Below, in pieces: positions 26,351 through 37,947 of a stretch of DNA of 64,000 bases (its first letter is position 1; every line of letters starts with the position of its first letter). A model generated the notes under the pieces. The model did not search any database. It was not told the origin of the DNA and saw only the letters and a list, made by a program, of their open reading frames with translations. The stretch covers positions 124,001 through 188,000 of the forward strand of contig NZ_JACLAW010000008.1 of the NCBI RefSeq assembly GCF_014230315.1, given 5' to 3'. Both the position numbers and the translations under genes were made by a program. Origin of the DNA: Novosphingobium flavum. GTDB lineage: Bacteria; Pseudomonadota; Alphaproteobacteria; Sphingomonadales; Sphingomonadaceae.

Positions 26351-29300
26351 ATGAACGAAACATCGGACGGTGAGCCCCAGGGTGCGGCCACCATCTATCC
26401 CGAACAGGAAGGGCCGGATCTCGGCAGCGGTGAACGTCGCCGACGTTGGCTGCGCGTGCTGGGCGTGGCGGGCGGGGTCGTGGGCCTGGCGCTCGGCGCG
26501 GTCTGGGTGACGCGTAACGACATTGCCGACAACGTGATTGCCGGCCAACTGCGCCAGCTCGGCCTGCCCGGAACCTACCGGGTCGATTCGATCGGGCCGC
26601 GCCGGCAGGTCATTTCCAACATCGTGATCGGCGATCCGGCGCACCCGGACCTGACCATCGAGCGGGCTGAGATCGAGATCGAGCCCCGGCTCGGCTATCC
26701 CGAGATCGGCACGATTACCCTCGTCCGCCCCCGGCTTTACGGCCGGCTGGTCGATGGCAAGGCCAGCTTCGGCAGTCTCGACAAGCTGCTCTACGGCCCC
26801 AAGGGCAAGGGACCGTTCCGCCTGCCCGATATCGCGCTCAACGTGATTGACGGGCGAGGGCGGCTGACCGGAGCGATGGGCCCGGTGGGAATCAAGCTCG
26901 ATGGGCGCGGAAACTTGCGCAGCGGCTTCGCCGGCGAAGTGGCGGCCGTTGCCCCGGAACTGGTGCTGGGCTCCTGCCGGGCCAAGGATGCGAGCCTTTA
27001 CGGCAGCCTCACCATGACGGCCGAGAAGCCGCATCTGCTGGGGCCACTGCGCCTCGGGAGAGTCGATTGCGGGGTGTCGGGTCCGCGCCTCGCCAAGGCG
27101 GAGATCGGCGTGGACGCCGTGGCCGACAAGGATTTCACCAGCGGAACGGCCCGGCTCGACGTGGCCACGGGAGGGCTGGCGCTGGGCACGAGTTCGGCCC
27201 GCGGGCTCAACGGCAGCGCGGACCTTGCCTATCGCAGCGGCGCCCTGACCGCAAAATACGACCTGCTCGGGCGCGGCCTCGCCACTGCTTGGGCGAGCGC
27301 GTCAACCCTCGCGGCCAAGGGCGTCCTCCGGGCGCGGGATGGCTTTGCCAGGCTCGACGTGGACACAGCGCTTGACGGCGGCGGCCTGAGGCCGGGCGAG
27401 GCCATGAGCCGAAGCCTCGGCGCGATCGAAGAGGCCGGGGCGGACAGTCTCGTCGCTCCGGTCATGCGCCAGATCCGCGCCGCGCTGGTGCGCGAAGGGC
27501 GCGCCAGTCGCCTCGCCGCCGACGTGGTGCTGCGCCGGGCCAATGGCAATCTGAATGTCGTAGTTCCGCAAGGTCAACTCATCGGGGGCAGCGGCCAGAC
27601 CCTGCTCGCCCTGTCACGCGTCCAGTACGCCTCGGGCGGGGCGAGGGCGGACCGGCTGGCGGGCAATTTCACCACCGGCGGCCCGGGCCTGCCGCGCATT
27701 ACCGGACGGATGACCAAGGGGCCGCGCGGCGACACCCAAGTCGCCCTGACGATGGCTGAATACCGGGCCGAGGGCGCGCGGATCGCCTTGCCGAGGCTGG
27801 TCGTGGCGCAGACGACCAACGGCGCGCTCGGCTTTTCCGGCACGGCGATCGCATCGGGCCCGCTGCCCGGCGGACGGGCCGAGAACCTCACGATTCCGAT
27901 TGACGGGCGGCGGACGCCGGGCGGGGTCCTTTCGCTGTGGTCGCGCTGCGAGACGGTGCGGTTCGACGCGCTGGCCTATGCCAACCTCGCACTCGATTCC
28001 CGCTCGCTGCTGCTCTGCCCCGGGCCGGGGGGATCGATTGTGAGGAGCGGGCCGGGCGGCACGCGCATCGCCTTCGGCACGCCTTCGCTCGATCTTTCGG
28101 GCCGCCTTGGCGAAACGCCGATCCGCATCAACAGCGGCCCGGTTGGCTACGCTCAGCCGGGGGCGCTGTTTGCCAGGGAACTCGATGTTGCGCTGGGCCC
28201 GGCCGACAGTCCGACGCGGCTGCGGCTGGCCGATCTCAAGGCCACCGTCGGCAAGGAAATCTCCGGCACTTTCGCGGGGACCGACGCAAGGCTGTTCTCC
28301 GTCCCGCTCGACCTGCTCGATGCGACGGGGCAGTGGACCTTGGTGGACGGCCGGCTGACGGTCAGCAATGCCGCCTTCCGGCTTGAGGACCGGGCCCAGG
28401 TGGACCGCTTCCAGCCGTTGGCTGCGGAAGGGGCGGGGCTGGTACTGGCCGACAACCGGATCACCGCCGATGCAGTCCTGCGTGAGCCTGCCTCGCGCCG
28501 TGAAGTGGCTGGGATTGCCGTCCGCCACGATCTCGCTTCCGGGCGAGGGCATGCCGATCTCGTGGTCGATGGCCTCGTATTCGACGACAGGCTCCAGCCC
28601 GATACGCTCACCCGCCAGTTGCTCGGCGTCGTCGCCAATGCGCGCGGGACGGTGAAGGGCAGGGGGCAATTCGACTGGACGGCGAGCGATGTCACCAGTT
28701 CGGGCCGGTTCAGCACCGATTCACTTGATTTTGCCGCCGCCTTTGGCCCGGTAAAGAGCGCCTCAGGCACGGTCGAGTTTACCGATCTCGTCAATTTCAC
28801 CACGGCCCCGCACCAGCGTCTGGCCATCGCCTCTATCAATCCCGGAATCGAGGTGACCGACGGGGCGATCCTGTTCCAGATGAAAAAGGGCAATGTCCTG
28901 GCGGTCGAGGGCGGAGAATGGCCGTTCCTGGGGGGGATGCTTCACCTGCGCCCGGTCGATCTCAACATCGGCGTTGCCGAGACGCGCCGCTACGTGCTCG
29001 ATATCGAGGCGCTCGATGCGGCCAAGTTCGTCGCCCAGATGGAATTGGCCAACATCAGCGCCACCGGCGCATTCGACGGCAGCCTGCCGCTGGTGTTCGA
29101 CGAGAACGGCGGACGGATCGAGGGCGGGCTGCTCGCCTCACGCCCGCCGGGCGGCAACCTGTCCTATGTCGGCGCGCTGACGTACAAGGACCTCTCGCCG
29201 ATCGCCAACTTCGCCTTCGATGCCCTGAAATCGCTTGATTACAAACAGATGCGAATCGCAATGGACGGGGCGCTCGAAGGCAACATCGTCACTCGCGTCC

Positions 29301-29548
29301 GTTTCGACGGGGTCAAGCAGGGCGCCGGGGCCAAGCGCAATATCGTCACCCGGCGTTTTGCAAACCTGCCGCTGCAGTTCAACGTCAACATCCGAGCGCC
29401 GTTCTACCAGCTCATCACCTCGTTCAAGGCGATGTACGATCCGGCTTACGTGAAGGACCCCCGGACGCTGGGCCTGCTCGGCCCCAACGGCAAGCCGATC
29501 GTTCGGCCTGCCGACATTCAGCCTCCAGTCAGCGAGACAAGGCCATGA
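26351..29548 (+). CDS. ydbH: YdbH-type AsmA-like intermembrane lipid transport protein
   Basis: A 1065-residue protein with an N-terminal cytoplasmic tail, one membrane anchor (about residues 34-53, after RRRRW) and a very long periplasmic part rich in beta strands, as in AsmA-like proteins that bridge the inner and outer membrane with a lipid groove. The C-terminal region, with GGRIEGGLLASRPPGG, NFAFDALKSLDYKQMRI and PLQFNVNIRAPFYQLI, matches YdbH. In E. coli YdbH is one of three redundant phospholipid transporters (with TamB and YhdP). It is followed by ynbE and ydbL with overlapping stop/start codons. ATG 26351 chosen; an AAGG lies just upstream. Confidence 0.88.
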   Translation: MNETSDGEPQGAATIYPEQEGPDLGSGERRRRWLRVLGVAGGVVGLALGAVWVTRNDIADNVIAGQLRQLGLPGTYRVDSIGPRRQVISNIVIGDPAHPDLTIERAEIEIEPRLGYPEIGTITLVRPRLYGRLVDGKASFGSLDKLLYGPKGKGPFRLPDIALNVIDGRGRLTGAMGPVGIKLDGRGNLRSGFAGEVAAVAPELVLGSCRAKDASLYGSLTMTAEKPHLLGPLRLGRVDCGVSGPRLAKAEIGVDAVADKDFTSGTARLDVATGGLALGTSSARGLNGSADLAYRSGALTAKYDLLGRGLATAWASASTLAAKGVLRARDGFARLDVDTALDGGGLRPGEAMSRSLGAIEEAGADSLVAPVMRQIRAALVREGRASRLAADVVLRRANGNLNVVVPQGQLIGGSGQTLLALSRVQYASGGARADRLAGNFTTGGPGLPRITGRMTKGPRGDTQVALTMAEYRAEGARIALPRLVVAQTTNGALGFSGTAIASGPLPGGRAENLTIPIDGRRTPGGVLSLWSRCETVRFDALAYANLALDSRSLLLCPGPGGSIVRSGPGGTRIAFGTPSLDLSGRLGETPIRINSGPVGYAQPGALFARELDVALGPADSPTRLRLADLKATVGKEISGTFAGTDARLFSVPLDLLDATGQWTLVDGRLTVSNAAFRLEDRAQVDRFQPLAAEGAGLVLADNRITADAVLREPASRREVAGIAVRHDLASGRGHADLVVDGLVFDDRLQPDTLTRQLLGVVANARGTVKGRGQFDWTASDVTSSGRFSTDSLDFAAAFGPVKSASGTVEFTDLVNFTTAPHQRLAIASINPGIEVTDGAILFQMKKGNVLAVEGGEWPFLGGMLHLRPVDLNIGVAETRRYVLDIEALDAAKFVAQMELANISATGAFDGSLPLVFDENGGRIEGGLLASRPPGGNLSYVGALTYKDLSPIANFAFDALKSLDYKQMRIAMDGALEGNIVTRVRFDGVKQGAGAKRNIVTRRFANLPLQFNVNIRAPFYQLITSFKAMYDPAYVKDPRTLGLLGPNGKPIVRPADIQPPVSETRP

Positions 29549-29817
29549 ATCATCCCGAATTGACCGATCGCCTCCGCCTTGCGACAAGCCTGCCGATGCA
29601 GGAGCGAAACAGGGTGGGGCCGGGCCGGAGCCGGAAGGTGGCGCAAGCCGCGCTGGTGCTGATGAGCGGGTCGATGGCGCTGGGCGGGTGCATTTCTGTG
29701 AATGCGCCGGACAAGCCGATCGTCATCGAGCTGAACATCAACATCAAGCAGGAAGTGATCTACCGTCTGGCCGAGGATGCCGGAAACACGATCGACAAGA
29801 ACCCGGAGATTTTCTGA
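29545..29817 (+). CDS. ynbE: YnbE family outer membrane lipoprotein
   Basis: A 90-residue lipoprotein. The start ATG at 29545 overlaps the ydbH stop (ATGA). After a basic stretch (GRSRK) and a hydrophobic segment comes the lipobox ALGGC with C49 as lipidation site. The short mature part, VNAPDKPIVIELNINIKQEVIYRL, is the YnbE signature. In E. coli YnbE joins the C-terminus of YdbH at the outer membrane to complete the lipid bridge. The N-terminal 25 residues before the signal are long; internal ATG 29596 could be the true start. Confidence 0.85.
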   Translation: MNHPELTDRLRLATSLPMQERNRVGPGRSRKVAQAALVLMSGSMALGGCISVNAPDKPIVIELNINIKQEVIYRLAEDAGNTIDKNPEIF

Positions 29818-30209
29818 TGTCCTTGCGTTGGTATCTTGGTCGCCTCGCCGCCGCTCTGCTGATCGGCGGGGTTACGGCCGGCAGTCTGGCCGTCGCCCAG
29901 CAGCGCGATCCGGCCTATGCCGCCGCGCGCTCCGCAGGCCAGATCGGCGAGAAGATGGACGGCTATCTCGGCTTCGTCGTGCCGCCCAGCGCCGACGTGA
30001 AGCGCCTGGTCGAGGATCTCAACATCAAGCGCAAGGCGGTCTACGCCCAACAGGCGCAGGCCCAGCATGCCACGGTCGAGGAATATGCCCTGACCGCCGG
30101 TTGCCTCGCCATTTCGCGGACCGTTTCGGGGGAAAAGTACCAGGCGCCGGACGGTTCTTGGGCGACCCGCGGGGCCGGCCCGCCGCAGCGCGACGCTCGC
30201 TGCCCCTGA
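29817..30209 (+). CDS. ydbL: YdbL family (DUF1318) periplasmic protein
   Basis: A 130-residue exported protein: signal peptide (about 1-28, ending VAQ), then ARSAGQIGEKMDGYLGFV, VKRLVEDLNIKRKAVYAQQA and a C-terminal section with two cysteines. The DLNIKRKAVY block is typical of DUF1318. In E. coli YdbL prevents misassembly of YdbH-YnbE. Its ATG overlaps the ynbE stop (TGATG), so all three genes are coupled. A strong hairpin terminates the operon about 30 bases later. Confidence 0.85.
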   Translation: MSLRWYLGRLAAALLIGGVTAGSLAVAQQRDPAYAAARSAGQIGEKMDGYLGFVVPPSADVKRLVEDLNIKRKAVYAQQAQAQHATVEEYALTAGCLAISRTVSGEKYQAPDGSWATRGAGPPQRDARCP

Positions 30210-30240
30210 GCCTCCGGCAACCTACTTTGGTCTGATATTC

Positions 30241-30272
30241 CGGCCCCGGCGCATGGGAATGCGCCGGGGCCG
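30241..30272 (+). terminator. Rho-independent terminator after ydbH-ynbE-ydbL
   Basis: A perfect 14-bp stem, CGGCCCCGGCGCAT (30241-30254) with ATGCGCCGGGGCCG (30259-30272), loop GGGA, followed by TTGCATT. The T tract is weak but the stem is very stable. Confidence 0.75.
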
Positions 30273-30317
30273 TTGCATTCATGCGACAGGTCGCAGGGAT
30301 AGTGTCTTTCGCCGCGG

Positions 30318-30346
30318 TTGACTTGAATACCCCTCCCGCCTAAGGG
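30318..30346 (+). promoter_or_regulatory. putative promoter of the Fo ATP synthase operon
   Basis: TTGACT (30318-30323), 17 bases, then TAAGGG (30341-30346), about 60 bases before atpI. The -35 is good; the -10 is poor for sigma-70 but the same TAAGGG appears before sdhC at a similar spacing. Confidence 0.35.
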
Positions 30347-30404
30347 GTCGGCGCCCTCGGAGGGGAGCCGTTGAGCGTGCCGCTTAGCCGCAAGGAAAAA
30401 TGGC

Positions 30405-30722
30405 ATGTCCAGCGAATCCAACGATGAGGGGCCCATCGGCGAAGATGCGCGGATCGACGCGCTCGAGCAGCGGCTGAAGGCCGCGCGCGAGCGGGAAGGC
30501 GAACGCAACCGCCCAGTGAAGACCGAGGCCGATGCGAACTATCGCTTGGGCAACCGGATCCTGGGTGAACTGGTGGGGGGGCTCGTAGGTGGTGCGTTTA
30601 TCGGCTGGGTCATCGACCAGTTCGCCGGTACCAAGCCCTGGGGCCTGCTCGTGATGTTGTTCATGGGGGTCGTGGTGGCCTTCCGGAACATCATCAGGAT
30701 TTCCAGCCGTCCGCCTCAATAG
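30405..30722 (+). CDS. atpI: ATP synthase subunit I (AtpI family)
   Basis: A 105-residue membrane protein at the head of the Fo operon. The N-terminal half is charged and helical (RIDALEQRLKAAREREGER); the C-terminal half has two membrane segments with GELVGGLVGGAFIGWVIDQ and GLLVMLFMGVVVAFRNI, matching the AtpI/AtpQ family that assists c-ring assembly or Mg2+ supply. ATG 30405 has AAGGA upstream. atpB follows after about 65 bases. Confidence 0.9.
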   Translation: MSSESNDEGPIGEDARIDALEQRLKAAREREGERNRPVKTEADANYRLGNRILGELVGGLVGGAFIGWVIDQFAGTKPWGLLVMLFMGVVVAFRNIIRISSRPPQ

Positions 30723-30788
30723 GCGTGCGGCCATGGCCTGCATCCAACGGCGGGTGCGGGTGAACAGCGAATACGGGGTTTACGCAAA

Positions 30789-31571
30789 GTGGCGGAAGGC
30801 AAGGTCGATCCGGTTCACCAGTTCACGATCGAGCCGTTGTTCGGCACCGATCACCTGTCTCTGGCTGGCTACAACATCGCTTTCACCAATTCGGCGCTGT
30901 GGATGGCGATCACGGCCTTCGTGCTGATCGTCTTCGTTGGCGGTGGTGCGAAGCAGGCTCTAGTCCCCGGTCGCTGGCAGATGGCGGTGGAAAGCTTCAC
31001 CGGTTTCGTTGACGATCTGCTGCGCGCCAACATCGGCGCCTCGGGCCGGGCTTACCTGCCCTATGTCTTCTCGCTGTTCATGTTCATTCTCTTTGCGAAC
31101 ATGCTCGGCCTGCTGCCGCTGGCGCTCGTCGGCCTGCATCCCTTCACGCCCACCAGCCACTTCACCGTGACCGGCGTGCTGGCGATCATCAGCTTCTCGA
31201 TCGTGCTGATCCGCGGGTTTACCAAGCACGGCTTCCACTTCTTCTCGCTGTTCGTGCCGCACGGCACCCCGCTGGCGATGATCCCGATCATTTTCCCGAT
31301 CGAGCTGATCTCGTTCATGGTCCGCCCGTTCAGCCTCGGCCTGCGTCTCTTCGTCGCCATGATGGCCGGTCACGTGCTGCTCGAAGTGCTTTCGGGCTTC
31401 GTGATTTCAGGCACCAATGCCGGTGCTCTGACCTTCGGCATTGCCGCGCTGCCCAGCTTCCTGCTGATGGTCGGCATCTGCGCACTGGAATTGCTGGTTG
31501 CCGGCATCCAGGCCTACGTTTTCGCACTTCTCACCTGCGTCTATCTGAACGACGCTGAGAATCTTCACTAA
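30789..31571 (+). CDS. atpB: F0F1 ATP synthase subunit a
   Basis: Membrane stator subunit forming the proton half-channels against the c ring. The 260-residue protein has at least five hydrophobic segments; the essential arginine region is FSLGLRLFVAMMAGHVLLE, and the C-terminal ALELLVAGIQAYVFALLTCVYL is conserved. The start is GTG 30789 (VAEGKVDPVHQFTIEPL), which matches the family N-terminus; no in-frame ATG fits. The order atpI-atpB-atpE-atpF'-atpF without F1 genes is normal for alphaproteobacteria. Confidence 0.96.
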   Translation: MAEGKVDPVHQFTIEPLFGTDHLSLAGYNIAFTNSALWMAITAFVLIVFVGGGAKQALVPGRWQMAVESFTGFVDDLLRANIGASGRAYLPYVFSLFMFILFANMLGLLPLALVGLHPFTPTSHFTVTGVLAIISFSIVLIRGFTKHGFHFFSLFVPHGTPLAMIPIIFPIELISFMVRPFSLGLRLFVAMMAGHVLLEVLSGFVISGTNAGALTFGIAALPSFLLMVGICALELLVAGIQAYVFALLTCVYLNDAENLH

Positions 31572-31620
31572 TTTTCTCAAAACCATTCCACTCGGAATTG
31601 AAAACTAAGGAGTTTTTGAC

Positions 31621-31848
31621 ATGGACGCTCAGAGCGCAAAGCTTCTCGGTGCTGGCCTTGCCGCGATCGGCGCCGGCCTTGCCTCGCTCGGTGTGGGCAA
31701 CGTCTTCGCGAAGTTCCTCGAAGGCGCGCTGCGTAACCCGGGCGCTGCCGACGGCCAGCAGGGCCGCCTGTTCATCGGCTTCGCCGCCGCCGAACTTCTC
31801 GGTCTGCTCTCGTTCGTCGTCGCGATGATCCTGATCTTCGTCGCCTGA
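31621..31848 (+). CDS. atpE: F0F1 ATP synthase subunit c
   Basis: Proteolipid that forms the rotating c ring. The 75 residues make a two-helix hairpin with the polar loop ALRNPGAADGQQG and the ion-binding carboxylate E58 in GFAAAELLGLLS. GAGLAAIGAGLASLGVG in helix 1 supplies the glycine-rich packing face. The ATG follows a clear AAGGAG. A hairpin immediately downstream may raise its expression over later genes. Confidence 0.97.
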   Translation: MDAQSAKLLGAGLAAIGAGLASLGVGNVFAKFLEGALRNPGAADGQQGRLFIGFAAAELLGLLSFVVAMILIFVA

Positions 31849-31867
31849 CGTTCGACTGACTGTTTCG

Positions 31868-31898
31868 GGCCGGGACGTGATATGGTCCCGGCCTCTTT
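31868..31898 (+). terminator. hairpin between atpE and atpF' (partial terminator or stability element)
   Basis: GGCCGGGAC (31868-31876) pairs perfectly with GTCCCGGCC (31885-31893), 8-base loop, then TCTTT. It lies inside the operon. Because c is needed in many more copies than b and b', this may act as an attenuator or as a 3' stabiliser of the atpE message. Confidence 0.55.
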
Positions 31899-31925
31899 AA
31901 TGCCGTTCCAGCCTGGGATGCAGCA

Positions 31926-32417
31926 ATGCCTCAGATAGCTCAGCTGGCCACCACCTATTCCAGCCAGGTCTTCTGGCTGCTGGTGTTCTTTGGCCTAGTC
32001 TTCCTTGTCGTCGGCCGGGGCTTCGTGCCCAAGGTCATGGCGGCCGTCGATTCCCGCGACAAGCAGATCGCGGCCGATCTCGCCGCCGCAGAAGCTGCCC
32101 GCAAGGCCGCTGACGCGGAGGAAGAGGCCTGGCGTGTCCAGGCCAACAAGCAGCGGGCCGAGGCCCATGCCCTGGTAGCCGCGGCCAAGCTCGATGCGGC
32201 CAAGGCAACCGAGGCGCGGCTTGCCGTCGCCAACAAGACGATCGATGTCCGCTTGGCCGAGGCCGAAGGCCGGATCGAGACTGCTCGCGCCGGTGCGCTG
32301 GGCGAGATCGAACTGGTCGCCGCCGAAGCCGCCGGGCAGATCGCCTCGCGTCTCGCCGGTCTTTCGGTGGACGACGTCACTGCGCGCGCCGCTGTAAAGG
32401 AGGTGCTCCATGGCTAA
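31926..32417 (+). CDS. atpF': F0F1 ATP synthase subunit b'
   Basis: One of two different b-type peripheral stalk subunits. The 163-residue protein has a single N-terminal membrane helix (about 14-33, VFWLLVFFGLVFLVVGRGFV) followed by a long Ala/Glu/Lys helix expected to dimerise with b. Being the first of two and preceded by a longer N-terminus (MPQIAQLATTYSSQ) marks it as b'. Its end overlaps the start of atpF by 8 bases. Confidence 0.92.
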   Translation: MPQIAQLATTYSSQVFWLLVFFGLVFLVVGRGFVPKVMAAVDSRDKQIAADLAAAEAARKAADAEEEAWRVQANKQRAEAHALVAAAKLDAAKATEARLAVANKTIDVRLAEAEGRIETARAGALGEIELVAAEAAGQIASRLAGLSVDDVTARAAVKEVLHG

Positions 32418-32955
32418 CCTGCTGATCGTTCTGGCCGCTGCGGCCGAGCATGCCGGTGGTCATGAGGCTGCCGAACCGACCGTCGCCGGGTTTGGCGCGG
32501 GCTGGTTCGTCGCCCTGTCGATGACTGTCCTGATCGCGATCATGCTGTGGAAGAAGGTACCGGGTGCGGTGACCTCCGGCCTCGACAACTCGATCGCGGA
32601 GATCAGGCACCAGCTGGAAGAAGCCAAGGCGCTGCGCGCCGAGGCCGAGGCCCTGCGCAAGGAATATGCCGACAAGATCGCCAATGCCGAGCGCGAGGCA
32701 GCCGAGATGGTTGCCCATGCCAAGCACGAGGCCGAAGCGATCGTGGCCAAGGCGGAGGTTGATACGACCGACCTGATCGCGCGCCGCGAAAAGATGGCCG
32801 GAGACAAGATCGCCGCCGCCGAACTCGCCGCCGTGCAGGATTTGCGCAACCGCGCTGCTGCTGCCGCCGCCGCCGCCGCTGGAGCCTTGATCAAGGGCAA
32901 GCACGACGCGGCCGCCGACAAGAGCCTGGTCGATCAGGCGATTTCTGGGCTCTGA
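32410..32955 (+). CDS. atpF: F0F1 ATP synthase subunit b
   Basis: Second peripheral stalk subunit: 181 residues, with a membrane segment at about 28-47 (GWFVALSMTVLIAIMLW) then a long charged coiled coil (EIRHQLEEAKALRAEAEALR) ending with an Ala-rich region. Overlaps atpF' by 8 bases. The operon ends here with a strong terminator; the F1 genes must be elsewhere, as usual in this class. Confidence 0.94.
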   Translation: MANLLIVLAAAAEHAGGHEAAEPTVAGFGAGWFVALSMTVLIAIMLWKKVPGAVTSGLDNSIAEIRHQLEEAKALRAEAEALRKEYADKIANAEREAAEMVAHAKHEAEAIVAKAEVDTTDLIARREKMAGDKIAAAELAAVQDLRNRAAAAAAAAAGALIKGKHDAAADKSLVDQAISGL

Positions 32956-32980
32956 GCCTCGCGCTCCTGACCGGACAAGG

Positions 32981-33007
32981 AAAGCCCCCGCTTTGGCGGG
33001 GGTTTTC
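32981..33007 (+). terminator. Rho-independent terminator of the Fo operon
   Basis: AAAGCCCCCGC (32981-32991) pairs with GCGGGGGTTTT (32996-33006), one G-U pair, loop TTTG, ending in a T tract. Confidence 0.87.
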
Positions 33008-33113
33008 TTTTGTCTGCCGCTCGTTTGCGAGAAATCCCCAGCTGCGCGCAGCTTGGGTCGTGACCTCGGCCTCAAGCGTCGCTAGAACGTCCCGCGAACA
33101 TCATGGCCCGCCG

Positions 33114-36883
<3,770 letters not shown>

Positions 36884-36996
36884 GGCGCGTGTGTGGGGAT
36901 CGCACGATGGGCTGTTGTTGGTGAGCTGTTGCGGCGCGTCGGATGGCGGGGGTGTTGGGGCAAACATTCATCGAAACCGGACCGTCGATCTTGCTC

Positions 36997-37437
36997 TCAA
37001 TCTTCTTCTTCGACCCAGAAAATGAATGCTGTTTCGTCGTCGAAACCGATGACGCCACATTCGAACGTAGCGGAGGTAAGGGGCGTCCAACTGAGCGCCG
37101 GCGCGTCCTTCCATCGTCCATTGCCAAGAAACGTCGCATTCTCGCGCAATTCAGCGAGAGCGGCCTGCGCAGTACTGACAAGTGAGCCTCTTGGGGATGC
37201 TCGCCCATAGGCTAAACTCGTTGTACCCGCCACCGCTAGCACATGCGCCGCCTCGGCTCGGCTCAATTGAATTAGGCTGCCACTGAAAAACGACTCTTGG
37301 TGCACAGTGGGCAACCCAACTTGGCCCGCAATTGCATTTGTAAGCTGGCTATCACGGACATTCGGCCGCTTGCCGATCCACCAGCGAGCACGCGTTTGGC
37401 GAGCGAACTTTCGCAAAAGTGATTCCAAAGCCTCCAT
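36997..37437 (-). CDS. orphan protein in a low-GC islet
   Basis: A 146-residue reading from ATG 37437 (MEALESLLRKFARQTRARWW); a TTG at 37473 would add 12 hydrophobic-looking residues. I do not recognise it. It lacks a signal peptide and has a mixed composition with several Trp residues, a basic N-terminus and an acidic end (AFIFWVEEED). Two 60-base lines across it are 47-50% G+C, against roughly two thirds elsewhere, which suggests recent acquisition. Its frame is not a mirror of any gene on the other strand. No clear ribosome binding site is visible, so it could also be a decaying gene. Confidence 0.5.
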   Translation of the reverse strand: MEALESLLRKFARQTRARWWIGKRPNVRDSQLTNAIAGQVGLPTVHQESFFSGSLIQLSRAEAAHVLAVAGTTSLAYGRASPRGSLVSTAQAALAELRENATFLGNGRWKDAPALSWTPLTSATFECGVIGFDDETAFIFWVEEED

Positions 37438-37668
37438 TCCATAAGTTAGAGCGAAAATTAGAAGTGCCCGCAACGTCTTTGGACCCAGCGACGTTCGTAA
37501 TGTTATCGTGTGCCGATAGTCCGCTTTTTGCGGAAAATTTCACAAAACTGCCCTTCGTTTCAGACATGGACCATCGGCAACTGTCGGATCGCTGAACCGG
37601 AGACGCGATGGCGGGTATGTTGGGGGAACTGCCGACCGTTAATTGATCGTCATGCTGAACTTGGCGCG

Positions 37669-37699
37669 TGGCATTCGACAGGCTCAGGCTGAGCGGGGT
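37669..37699. repeat. REP-like element
   Basis: Contains TTCGACAGGCTCAGG next to CTGAGCGG; the core GCTCAG-G-CTGAGC (37682-37694) is a perfect palindrome. The reverse complement, beginning CCGCTCAGCCTGAGCCTG and continuing TCGAA, resembles short intergenic repeats seen many times per genome in sphingomonads. Just upstream, GTCATGCTGAACTTGG (from about 37649) resembles a second repeat type. Only one copy is in this window. Confidence 0.5.
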
Positions 37700-37796
37700 T
37701 GGTGGCATTCGGCGACTATTTCAGCGTGTGTGGAATGGCCGTTTTGCCTGGGAAAACCCCGAGGGCGGGTGTTGGGTGGGCAGTTGAAGGCACGGG

Positions 37797-37854
37797 GCGA
37801 TAAGCGGGCCTTATCGCGGGGTTCCTTCAATTCATTTTACCTGTGACCGGTCAC
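37797..37854. promoter_or_regulatory. hairpin and 12-base palindrome upstream of the NTF2-like gene
   Basis: GCGATAAG (37797-37804) pairs perfectly with CTTATCGC (37810-37817) around a 5-base loop, and 26 bases later the perfect palindrome GTGACCGGTCAC occupies 37843-37854. The following gene starts at 37948. The second palindrome has the form of a dimeric repressor site; the first could be either an operator or an RNA hairpin. Confidence 0.4.
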
Positions 37855-37947
37855 GGCGGCATGGTCGATGCTGCCGGGCCTGTCGGCGCGGGGGTGAACG
37901 TCCTCGCGCGGCTGAACTCTGGCCAAGACAAGCTGGAGAGATTTTCG

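Larger units (their letters stand above)
37438..37947. other. 510-base low-GC intergenic region
   Basis: No convincing gene. The first half is unusually AT-rich for this chromosome, continuing the islet from about 36.99 kb. It contains a REP-like fragment (37669-37699), a perfect small hairpin (37797-37817) and the palindrome GTGACCGGTCAC (37843-37854). Reverse-strand open frames here translate repeat sequence and are not supported. Confidence 0.6.

Noticed and set aside
30733..30927. 64-codon forward frame overlapping the start of atpB
   Set aside because: Different frame from atpB and no similarity; atpB from its GTG start explains the region.
36943..37185. 80-codon forward frame in the low-GC islet
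   Set aside because: It overlaps the more convincing reverse-strand reading; neither has strong support, and this one has no binding site or recognisable motif.
37352..37708. 118-codon reverse frame in the low-GC region
   Set aside because: Its first residues (LSLSLSNATRQ) are the translation of a REP-like repeat, a common false gene.
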